A stretch of 64,000 bases of DNA from Desulfomonilaceae bacterium (GTDB taxonomy: Bacteria; Desulfobacterota; Desulfomonilia; Desulfomonilales; Desulfomonilaceae). The position numbers and the translations under genes were made by a program. Shown in pieces: positions 43,052 through 50,954 of the stretch. How positions within the stretch are numbered: the first letter of the stretch is position 1; each line of letters opens with the position of its first letter. The notes under the pieces were generated by a model. The model searched no databases. It saw only the letters and a program-made list of their open reading frames with translations, and had not been told where the DNA came from. Location: NCBI GenBank assembly GCA_041662605.1, contig JBAZSD010000021.1, positions 1 through 64,000 on the forward strand, read 5' to 3'.

Positions 43052-45216
43052 AGAATCAGGGGAATTTTTTTTTCGGCGTCTTGATAATTTGCTCGGCGCT
43101 CTTCTTCGTAGCCTTTTTTGTGGTGTCTTACCGAGAGCATAACCCGGAGTGGAAAAAATATCAGTTGCAGGGCGTTTCTCTGGCGGTTTCCCTCCTTAAT
43201 GAGCAGCTTCAAAATGAGCCGTTGGACGAAAAACAGAAAATTATCAGAGCCAAACTCCAGGAATTAGGAAAGTTTACTCCCAGAGTGATGGAAATACATC
43301 CGTTCGGCGGAAAAACGCCATCAGAATTTTGTCTAACATGTCACTTTGGAATAGAGGATACCTCAACTTCGCACCCAAACTCCACATTCGGCTGTGTGAT
43401 ATGTCATGGAGGCAGCGGGTCTGATCTCACAGTGAAAGGCGCTCATCGTGGTTTGATCGGAGGAGCCAACCCTACCCGCCTGGATCTTGCGTCCCAAAGC
43501 TGTGGAGGATCTTCCCTTACCATGGGCATTTGCCATACTGACAAGGCGTCTCCCATACTGGACAGAGTTCGAAACACCCCACGTTCAATAATGGCGACCA
43601 ACGCGGGAATCATAGGAATTTTACGTTTTCAGTGGGGTGTGGCGAAAATGGGAGAGGAGCGTTATGGAATCAGGCCTGTTTCGGACGGTAAAACCAGGCT
43701 GGATGAAATTGGACCAGAGCTGACCAAAAATCAGACAATCCATCTGGCCGAAAGCCACTTCCGAAAATTCTGCTCGACCTGCCACTTGTGGGGGAAACAG
43801 CCTGAAGAAAAGATGGGACGTCTTGCAGGTTGCGCAGCGTGCCATGCGACCTACGATCAGACAGGTCGATACCAGGGAGGTGACCCTACAATTAACAGGT
43901 ATGAAGCGGGGCATGCCGCTTACCATTCCATAAACACAAAGATAGAAGATGATCGCTGTCGAGCGTGTCACAATAGGAGCGCCAGAACGGGCCTAAACTA
44001 TCATGGTGAGATGGAAAGTGAACAGTACGGGACCCCTTTTATGGGCGGATTCTATGACAACCAGACGTTGAGTGACGAAAGATTCGTATTGAATCTGGTT
44101 CCTGACATACACTTCGAAAAGAAGATGGGTTGCATAGATTGCCACACTTCCCAGGATACTATGGGAGACGGCAAAATTTACGGCCGGATGAAGGATCAGA
44201 TTGAAATTAGATGTGAAGACTGCCACGGAGAGTATGATCATCCACCCAAAGTAACAGTGGCGGATTTCAACGATCCCCTTACCGTGGCGCTAAACCGTAG
44301 TTCCAAGTTCATAAAAATTTCAGACACGGATCAAATTCTTCGAACATCCAGGGACCGTCCCTTGCCCCATATCCGAAAGACTGAAAAAGGTCTTGTCCTG
44401 ACAAGTAAACTGTCTGGCAAAGAGAGTCCGGTCAAAGTCATTACCAATGACAACCGGGGCCACAACATCAAAGGTCATGAACGTCTTGAATGCGACACAT
44501 GCCATAGCGCCTGGAGCCCTCAATGTTACGGATGTCATCAGATACTGAATCTTGGCCTGGAAGGAAAAGATCACATCTCCGGAAAAACGACCCGTGGGGC
44601 TTGGGCTGAAGGACGTTCATATTTCAGATTTGAGAAAAACATGTTTGGCATAAATTCCAGGGGTCGCGTCGGTATCCTCGTGCCGGGCTGCCAGGTATGG
44701 AACACGGTCGTAAATGAAAAAGGCGAAGTGATTAACCCCTACAATTCCAAGATAATGCCTTTGAAAAACGGTTTGAATTCAGTCGCGATCGGCCCCACTC
44801 ATCCTCATACCACAAGAAAAGAAGTCCCCAGGTGCATAGATTGTCATCTTGATTCAAAAGCTTTGGGACTAGGAGAAGGAAATATTTCCTGGGATGCCAT
44901 GAAAAACACTGTTTCCATCTCACCAATCTATGATTCATCCGGCAGCGGTTTACAGATTGATTTTCCGCTGGATGGAATAATTGATGTTCACGGAAACCAG
45001 AAGCAGGGATCCTCTCATGAGCTGAGCCGAGGGTTCAATAAAGAAGAACTCAACAGAATACTTGGAATTGTACCCTGCCTACCCTGCCACGACAGGTATG
45101 ATGACCCGGTGTGGACAAAACCGGGGCCTTACAAAAAAACTCCTTTATGCGGGAAGCCGTCCCGAGGCGATGACGCCCTGGGACAACCTCCGAATACATT
45201 ATTACAGGCTCCCTGA
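43033..45216 (+). CDS. Membrane-anchored multihaem cytochrome c (11 CXXCH, possibly a 12th unusual site)
   Basis: Cytochrome c of 727 residues with an N-terminal membrane helix (about 10-30) facing the periplasm. Eleven CXXCH haem sites are visible: CLTCH, CVICH, CSTCH, CAACH, CRACH, CIDCH, CEDCH, CDTCH, CYGCH, CIDCH and CLPCH. Between the second and third is CGGSSLTMGICH (C157, codons 43501-43536), a CX9CH spacing that could hold a further haem. It overlaps the subunit-IV-like gene, and the two follow the hydrogenase. Likely job: accept electrons from quinol and pass them to periplasmic carriers. No exact family recognised. It ends 2 bp from the convergent enolase gene. Confidence 0.88.
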   Translation: MGIFVLKNQGNFFFGVLIICSALFFVAFFVVSYREHNPEWKKYQLQGVSLAVSLLNEQLQNEPLDEKQKIIRAKLQELGKFTPRVMEIHPFGGKTPSEFCLTCHFGIEDTSTSHPNSTFGCVICHGGSGSDLTVKGAHRGLIGGANPTRLDLASQSCGGSSLTMGICHTDKASPILDRVRNTPRSIMATNAGIIGILRFQWGVAKMGEERYGIRPVSDGKTRLDEIGPELTKNQTIHLAESHFRKFCSTCHLWGKQPEEKMGRLAGCAACHATYDQTGRYQGGDPTINRYEAGHAAYHSINTKIEDDRCRACHNRSARTGLNYHGEMESEQYGTPFMGGFYDNQTLSDERFVLNLVPDIHFEKKMGCIDCHTSQDTMGDGKIYGRMKDQIEIRCEDCHGEYDHPPKVTVADFNDPLTVALNRSSKFIKISDTDQILRTSRDRPLPHIRKTEKGLVLTSKLSGKESPVKVITNDNRGHNIKGHERLECDTCHSAWSPQCYGCHQILNLGLEGKDHISGKTTRGAWAEGRSYFRFEKNMFGINSRGRVGILVPGCQVWNTVVNEKGEVINPYNSKIMPLKNGLNSVAIGPTHPHTTRKEVPRCIDCHLDSKALGLGEGNISWDAMKNTVSISPIYDSSGSGLQIDFPLDGIIDVHGNQKQGSSHELSRGFNKEELNRILGIVPCLPCHDRYDDPVWTKPGPYKKTPLCGKPSRGDDALGQPPNTLLQAP

Positions 45217-45218
45217 TA

Positions 45219-46493
45219 TCACCATCGAAAAGTACGGGAACCGAAAAGTGCGCTATTCCCAAGGTCCTCTTCTATTCTGAGCAGTTGGTTGTACTTGGCT
45301 ATTCTATCAGTCCTGGAGGCCGACCCGGTCTTAATTTGACCGGTACCTAAGGCCACCACTAAATCAGCTATTGTCGTGTCCTCGGTTTCTCCGCTCCGAT
45401 GCGAAACTACGGCCGTATAACCATTTGCTAAAGCCAGATTGACAGCGTCAATTGTTTCAGTCAGAGTGCCTATCTGATTGAGTTTTATTAAAATTGAATT
45501 CGCGATGCCGTTTTCGATTCCCTTAGAAAGCAAGTCCACGTTGGTAACAAATATATCATCACCTACAAGCTGAACCTTTTGACCCAGCCTGTCAGTGAGC
45601 ATTGCCCATCCATCCCAGTCATTCTCATCCAGACCGTCTTCCAAAGAGACGATCGGGTAACGTTCTATGAGATCTTCATAAAAATCTATCATTTCTTCAG
45701 CGGACTTTTTCTTTCCTTCCCCTTTGAGATCATAGACATCATTCTTGTAAAAAGAACTTGCCGCAGGATCCAGCGCTATCCAGACATTTCCTCCAGGAAC
45801 ATAACCAGCTTCTTCTATTGCCCTGACAATGACTGCCAGAGCCTCTTCATTCGATTTCAGATTTGGAGCGAAACCCCCTTCATCGCCTACAGATGTGTTC
45901 AATCCCATACTTTTTAGAACCTTTTTAAGTGTGTGAAAGATTTCTGCGCCAGTTCTCAGGGCGTCGGCGAAGCAGCACGCTCCTGCAGGCATGACCATGA
46001 ATTCCTGGATATCGACATTGTTGTCAGCGTGAGCGCCACCGTTAAGAATGTTCATCATTGGAATAGGCAAACGTCTGGCGTCTACCCCTCCAAGGTATCT
46101 ATACAACGGCATGCCCAACTCAGCAGCGCAGGCTTTGGATGCGGCGAGACTGACGCCGAGAATCGCGTTTGCTCCCAGATGGCTCTTATTAACAGTGCCA
46201 TCCAGATCGATCAGCATTCTGTCCAACGAGGCCTGATCCAGCGCGTTCATTCCAAGCACTGCCGGCCTAATCTCATTCATCACGTTTTCTACGGCTTTTA
46301 GCACGCCTTTTCCCTGGAAACGATCAGGATCACCGTCGCGAAGCTCCACAGCCTCGTTCTCTCCTGTTGACGCTCCCGAGGGCACAGCAGCGCTGCCGAA
46401 AGCGCCGTCCTCGAGAATTACATCCACTTCGATGGTTGGATTTCCTCTGGAATCAAGAATCTCACGAGCCTTAACTTCACCAATATCAAATCT
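45219..46493 (-). CDS. eno: Enolase
   Basis: Glycolytic and gluconeogenic enzyme converting 2-phosphoglycerate and phosphoenolpyruvate, 424 residues. Family signatures are ARILDSRGNPTIEV-like (KAREILDSRGNPTIEVDV), the Mg2+ and substrate loop SGASTG, the catalytic region GDEGGFAPN, VSLEDGL, VGDDIFVTN and SHRSGETEDT. Start ATG 46493 has AAGGAGGCGATGAA upstream; a longer frame begins at 46520. The stop is only 2 bp from the convergent cytochrome gene, so no room is left for a shared terminator between them. Confidence 0.97.
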   Translation of the reverse strand, partial: RFDIGEVKAREILDSRGNPTIEVDVILEDGAFGSAAVPSGASTGENEAVELRDGDPDRFQGKGVLKAVENVMNEIRPAVLGMNALDQASLDRMLIDLDGTVNKSHLGANAILGVSLAASKACAAELGMPLYRYLGGVDARRLPIPMMNILNGGAHADNNVDIQEFMVMPAGACCFADALRTGAEIFHTLKKVLKSMGLNTSVGDEGGFAPNLKSNEEALAVIVRAIEEAGYVPGGNVWIALDPAASSFYKNDVYDLKGEGKKKSAEEMIDFYEDLIERYPIVSLEDGLDENDWDGWAMLTDRLGQKVQLVGDDIFVTNVDLLSKGIENGIANSILIKLNQIGTLTETIDAVNLALANGYTAVVSHRSGETEDTTIADLVVALGTGQIKTGSASRTDRIAKYNQLLRIEEDLGNSALFGSRTFRW

Positions 46494-46647
46494 CATTTCA
46501 TCGCCTCCTTGGTCGCACACTTAAACTTCTCGGGGAATGAATTGCCTGACGGGGCCACTAGTGTTACTATTGTAGCATAATATCCCCATAAACGCCTCCT
46601 ACTGTGTAGGATTAATGTCTGTGGATAGTGATAATTAAAAGGGGGAC

Positions 46648-47646
46648 TTGGCTTTGAAAATTTCCCGAATCCTTGTAATTGGTGGAGCGGGCTACGTAGG
46701 TTCACATTTTTCCCTGTATGCCACGAATTGTGGATTGAACGTAACTGTAATGGACAACCTGTCCAAAGGACACCGGTCCGCGTTGCGGGATTCTGAATTT
46801 ATCGAAGATGATTTGCTCAATTATGACAATTTGTTGAGACATTTCTCGGAAAATCGATATGACGCAATCTTTCATTTTGCGGCCAGTTGTCTTGTCGGAG
46901 AATCAGTTTCGGACCCAGCTCAGTACTACAGAAACAATGTTCTGGCCGCGTTCAACATGCTGGAGGCCATGCGCCATACCGGGCACAACAGGGTAGTTTT
47001 CTCTTCAACCTGCGCCGTGTATGGTTACCCACAGAAACTCCCCCTCACGGAAGATCACCCCAAGAATCCAATTTCTCCATATGGAAGAACCAAACTTACA
47101 ATTGAGTGGATGATGGAGGATTACAATGTCGCGTACGGAATCAGGTCCGCTCAGTTGAGATATTTCAACGCAGCCGGATGTGAACCGGATTTCGGCTTGG
47201 GAGAAGACCACAAGCCTGAAACTCACCTGATACCAAATGTAGTCCGATTTGCGCTGGACCTGTCGGAAGATCTCACAATTTTTGGAAATGATTATGAGAC
47301 TAGAGACGGGACGTGCGTTCGCGATTACATCCATGTTACGGACCTCGCGGAAGCCCATCTCAAGGCTTGCGCCAAGCTGGACGAGACGCCCATCATAAGA
47401 GTTAACCTGGGAACCGGAATGGGATATAGCAACCTTGAAATAGTGGACTCTGTCCGAAAAGTATCGGGAGTTAAAATTACCCCGAATTTTGGTCCCAGAA
47501 GACCGGGCGATCCTGCGGAACTGGTCGCTGACGCCTCTCTAGCTCGCGAGCTTCTTGATTGGGAGCCAAAACGATCCAATCTGGACTCAATTGTCACAGA
47601 AGTTATAAAATGGTTTTCTCTATGCCCTCATGGTTACACTAATTAG
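46648..47646 (+). CDS. galE: UDP-glucose 4-epimerase (GalE-type SDR)
   Basis: Extended short-chain dehydrogenase of 332 residues interconverting UDP-glucose and UDP-galactose. The NAD site is GGAGYVGSH; the catalytic pair is in YGRTK (after SPYGRT), with the Ser in FSSTCAVYG. RYFNAAG and DYIHVTDLA are GalE marks. Start uncertain: TTG 46648 or TTG 46654, both behind GGGGGA. It is followed 37 bp later by a second epimerase gene, so the pair probably serves surface polysaccharide. Confidence 0.9.
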   Translation: MALKISRILVIGGAGYVGSHFSLYATNCGLNVTVMDNLSKGHRSALRDSEFIEDDLLNYDNLLRHFSENRYDAIFHFAASCLVGESVSDPAQYYRNNVLAAFNMLEAMRHTGHNRVVFSSTCAVYGYPQKLPLTEDHPKNPISPYGRTKLTIEWMMEDYNVAYGIRSAQLRYFNAAGCEPDFGLGEDHKPETHLIPNVVRFALDLSEDLTIFGNDYETRDGTCVRDYIHVTDLAEAHLKACAKLDETPIIRVNLGTGMGYSNLEIVDSVRKVSGVKITPNFGPRRPGDPAELVADASLARELLDWEPKRSNLDSIVTEVIKWFSLCPHGYTN

Positions 47647-47682
47647 TTGAGGCAAAGTCTAAACGTCTCCTAGAGGAAAAAG

Positions 47683-48687
47683 ATGGCACGGATTCTGGTC
47701 ACCGGCACAGCCGGATTCATCGGTTTTTATGTAGCAAAGGCGTTGCTAAATGAAGACTCAACTGTAATTGGTGTTGATAATTTTAATTCTTATTATGCGC
47801 CTGATCTGAAGTTCGCCAGAGATGAAATTCTTAGGAAAAACAAGAACTTTATTTCAATCAACTCCGATATCTCGGATCTATCATCTGTTAAGAGCATTTT
47901 CAAGGACCACAAGCCTTCCATGGTATGTCATCTCGCCGCACAGGCGGGAGTTAGATATTCTCTAAAAAATCCTTACTCTTATCAGAAAGCTAACGTCGAA
48001 GGGTTCGTCAACCTGATCGAGCAGTCAAGGCTGAACTCAATCCAAAGGTTCGTTTACGCTTCCAGTTCGAGTGTTTATGGTGGAAATACAAAACTTCCTT
48101 ATAGCGAAGATGATCCGGTGGAAACCCCAGTGAGTCTCTATGCTGCGACCAAGAGGTCCAATGAACTGATAGCTTACGCATATACCCATTTGTGGGGCCT
48201 CCAAACAGTTGGTCTAAGATTTTTCACCGTATATGGCCCGTGGGGAAGACCAGACATGGCGTACTGGAGTTTCCTTGAAGCAATGCGCCATGGAGATCCC
48301 ATAAAGGTATTCAATCATGGCAACAACAAGAGGGATTTTACATACATAGATGATGTGACAACCGGCGTTTTGGCTTCGCTGATGACAACGAAACTCAATC
48401 AATATGAGATAATCAACCTGGGAAACAATGAGCCTGTGGGACTAACGGATTTTATTTCTACGCTGGAAGAACTTAGCGGCCTGGTAGCTATCAAGGAAAT
48501 GGTTCCTGCTCAGCCTGGGGACGTGGTAGCCACATTTGCCAGCATTGATAGGGCTTCCGAGAAACTGGGGTTCAAGCCGTCAACATCGTTACGAGAGGGA
48601 CTTGAACCTTTTGTAAAATGGTATCAGGACAATCCAACTTTGGTTGACAAAGTCAGGGAGTTCAGATTCTTAAACATTGAACGGTAA
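47683..48687 (+). CDS. NAD-dependent epimerase, UDP-glucuronate 4-epimerase type
   Basis: Extended SDR of 334 residues. GTAGFIGFYVA binds NAD; catalytic residues are in YASSSSVYG and YAATKRSNE. The block FTVYGPWGRPDMA and VDNFNSYYAPDLK is typical of UDP-glucuronate 4-epimerases (GAE, CapI-like). Product would be UDP-galacturonate for capsule or LPS. Start ATG 47683, 37 bp after the GalE-type gene. UDP-GlcNAc or dTDP-sugar epimerase remains possible. Confidence 0.85.
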   Translation: MARILVTGTAGFIGFYVAKALLNEDSTVIGVDNFNSYYAPDLKFARDEILRKNKNFISINSDISDLSSVKSIFKDHKPSMVCHLAAQAGVRYSLKNPYSYQKANVEGFVNLIEQSRLNSIQRFVYASSSSVYGGNTKLPYSEDDPVETPVSLYAATKRSNELIAYAYTHLWGLQTVGLRFFTVYGPWGRPDMAYWSFLEAMRHGDPIKVFNHGNNKRDFTYIDDVTTGVLASLMTTKLNQYEIINLGNNEPVGLTDFISTLEELSGLVAIKEMVPAQPGDVVATFASIDRASEKLGFKPSTSLREGLEPFVKWYQDNPTLVDKVREFRFLNIER

Positions 48688-48776
48688 GGGTAACTTCTTG
48701 AAGACATCAACAAGCCAAAGAAATTAACATACCATAATAACACCACTTTCTGTTTGCCATTGAAAGGTTGTCAAAA

Positions 48777-50879
48777 TTGAACAAAATATTTAATCCATCT
48801 TCGGTTGTTGTCATCGGCGTTTCAAGCGATCCTAGAAACCTTGGGAAAGAAATAGCCCGGAACCTGTTTGAGTTCCGATACACTGGCGTAATTCACTTCG
48901 TGGGATTGGATGAAGGTGTGCTTTTTGGCCGAAGGATACACAAATCCTTGGACGAAATAGACGAACCGATTGATCTGGCCATAATCCTTACTCCCGCGCG
49001 AACGGTCCCGGACCTGTTAGAAAAGTGCGGAAAGAAAGGGATAACGAGGGCAATCGTAGAAAGTGGCGGTTTTGGTGAATTTGGAGGCCAGGGCGCTGAA
49101 TTGAGTGGAACCCTGAAAGAAATCGCAGCCAGGTACGGCATAAGATTTATAGGTCCCAATTGCATAGGGATCATGAACGCCTCCAATGGCCTGACAACCC
49201 CTTTCGCCAGGCTCCATAATACATTCAGAGCCGGTGAGGTCGGAATTATAGCCCAAAGCGGGGGAGTGGCGTTATCCTTCCTTAACATGTTCGACAGCGA
49301 GCAGCTCGGTTTCAGCAAGTTCGCTTCAATAGGAAACAAGCTCAACATAGATGAGAATGATCTCCTGGAGTATTATATTGAAGATCCTGAAACATCTGTA
49401 ATCTGTATGTATCTCGAATCAATTCCCGATGGTAGAAGATTTATGGAACTGGCAAGGAAATCCTCCAAGCCGATAGCCGTCCACAAAGCCAACATAGGCG
49501 GATTCAGCCAAACTATTGCGCAGTCTCATACAGATGCCCTGGCCAATGATGACAAAGTCGTTGACACGGCCTTGACCCAATCGGGCATGATACGGTTTCG
49601 CGACATGCGCGACTGTGTAGATTTTGTGAAGATATTAAAAGTACCCCCAATGAAGGGCCGCAACCTGGCAATAATTTCCAGGTCGGGCGGTCATGCTGTT
49701 ATCGCAGCGGACGCTGCCTTCACATATGGGTTCAATTTGCCGCCTTTTAATGAAGATTTTCTGGACCAGATTAGACAGAAAGTCAGGGCAAATGTGATCA
49801 AACTGGCTAATCCCCTGGACCTCGGTGATTTGTTTGATTTTGAGGTTTATGTTCAGATCGTCGAACATACACTGCAACAACCAAATGTTGATGGAATCCT
49901 GTTGTTGCAAACGTATTTCGCCATGGTTGAGGGAGAAGCCTCACGGAAATTGCTGCGTTCTGCCGCATCCTTGTCCACAGAGTATCAAAAACCGGTGGCA
50001 CTGTGTGTCTCTACTGAACAGGTGGAAATATCCCGTCTGCTCAAAGACTTTGATTTCCCGATATTTATATCTCCCGAAAGAGCTGTCAGCGCTCTAGACA
50101 CCTCAATCAGATTTGAGAATCGCCGCGAATTGATAAAACAGGAAAGCTCCGAGCCGACCAAGCCTGTGGAAATGGATAGATCAGCCATCGCGAGAATTAT
50201 TGACAAATCAATTTCTGAAGGTCGTTCGCCTCTGTTGCATGAAGCCCTTGACATACTCAGGTTTACTAACCTTAACATTCCCGATTACACGGTAATCAAA
50301 CCAACCCAGGACATTTTAGCCAGACCTCCTGATTTTCCAGGCCCATACGCCGTCAAAGTCATCGCTCGGGAGATATCACACAAGTCGGATAGAAACGGGG
50401 TAACACTGGGGTTAAAAGACCTGAATCAAGTCAGATCAGCCTTGGACAACATGTGGGGACGGTTCATTCCGGAAACGGACCTTGGCCTTTACGGATGTCT
50501 CATTCAACAAATGGCTCGGCGCGAAGCAGGAACATACGAACTGATTGTTGGAGGAAAACGCGATCCTCAATTTGGACCTCTTGTGCTAGTGGGTTACGGT
50601 GGTGTACTAGTGGAAGTTTTCGCAAAAGCCTCCCTTCGAATAGCGCCCCCATCTTCGCGGGAAATAGATGAGATGATTGATGAACTTCCTGGATCGGAGA
50701 TTTTCAAGGGTGTCCGAGGTAGGGCTCCTATCGATAGGGATAGCCTACGCAAGACAATTTCAGCCGTGTCGACTTTGATGGTCGAGTTCCCAGCCATAGA
50801 CCAGATAGATGTTAACCCTGTGTGGGTTTCACCTTCAGGAGCGACAGCGATTGACGCGAGGATATTCCTGAAAGTCTAG
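48777..50879 (+). CDS. ADP-forming acyl-CoA (acetyl-CoA) synthetase, alpha-beta fusion
   Basis: Nucleoside-diphosphate-forming acyl-CoA ligase of about 700 residues, with both subunits in one chain. The CoA-binding domain opens FNPSSVVVIGVSSDPRNLG; the phospho-His site is HTDALAN (in SHTDALA); the ligase domains are followed by an ATP-grasp beta part from about 480 (AVKVIAREISHKSDRNGV). It makes ATP from acetyl-CoA or other acyl-CoA, releasing the acid, a useful step in fermenters and syntrophs. The usual catalytic His and Gly-rich context are kept. Start TTG 48777 preferred, nine nt after GAAAGG; TTG 48768 abuts that site. Confidence 0.85.
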   Translation: MNKIFNPSSVVVIGVSSDPRNLGKEIARNLFEFRYTGVIHFVGLDEGVLFGRRIHKSLDEIDEPIDLAIILTPARTVPDLLEKCGKKGITRAIVESGGFGEFGGQGAELSGTLKEIAARYGIRFIGPNCIGIMNASNGLTTPFARLHNTFRAGEVGIIAQSGGVALSFLNMFDSEQLGFSKFASIGNKLNIDENDLLEYYIEDPETSVICMYLESIPDGRRFMELARKSSKPIAVHKANIGGFSQTIAQSHTDALANDDKVVDTALTQSGMIRFRDMRDCVDFVKILKVPPMKGRNLAIISRSGGHAVIAADAAFTYGFNLPPFNEDFLDQIRQKVRANVIKLANPLDLGDLFDFEVYVQIVEHTLQQPNVDGILLLQTYFAMVEGEASRKLLRSAASLSTEYQKPVALCVSTEQVEISRLLKDFDFPIFISPERAVSALDTSIRFENRRELIKQESSEPTKPVEMDRSAIARIIDKSISEGRSPLLHEALDILRFTNLNIPDYTVIKPTQDILARPPDFPGPYAVKVIAREISHKSDRNGVTLGLKDLNQVRSALDNMWGRFIPETDLGLYGCLIQQMARREAGTYELIVGGKRDPQFGPLVLVGYGGVLVEVFAKASLRIAPPSSREIDEMIDELPGSEIFKGVRGRAPIDRDSLRKTISAVSTLMVEFPAIDQIDVNPVWVSPSGATAIDARIFLKV

Positions 50880-50954
50880 ACAGGGCGAGTCAATAATAAT
50901 TGACTCGAAACGACGCAAATATCTCAATGTGCAAATAGAATCTAGGATTTTGAT

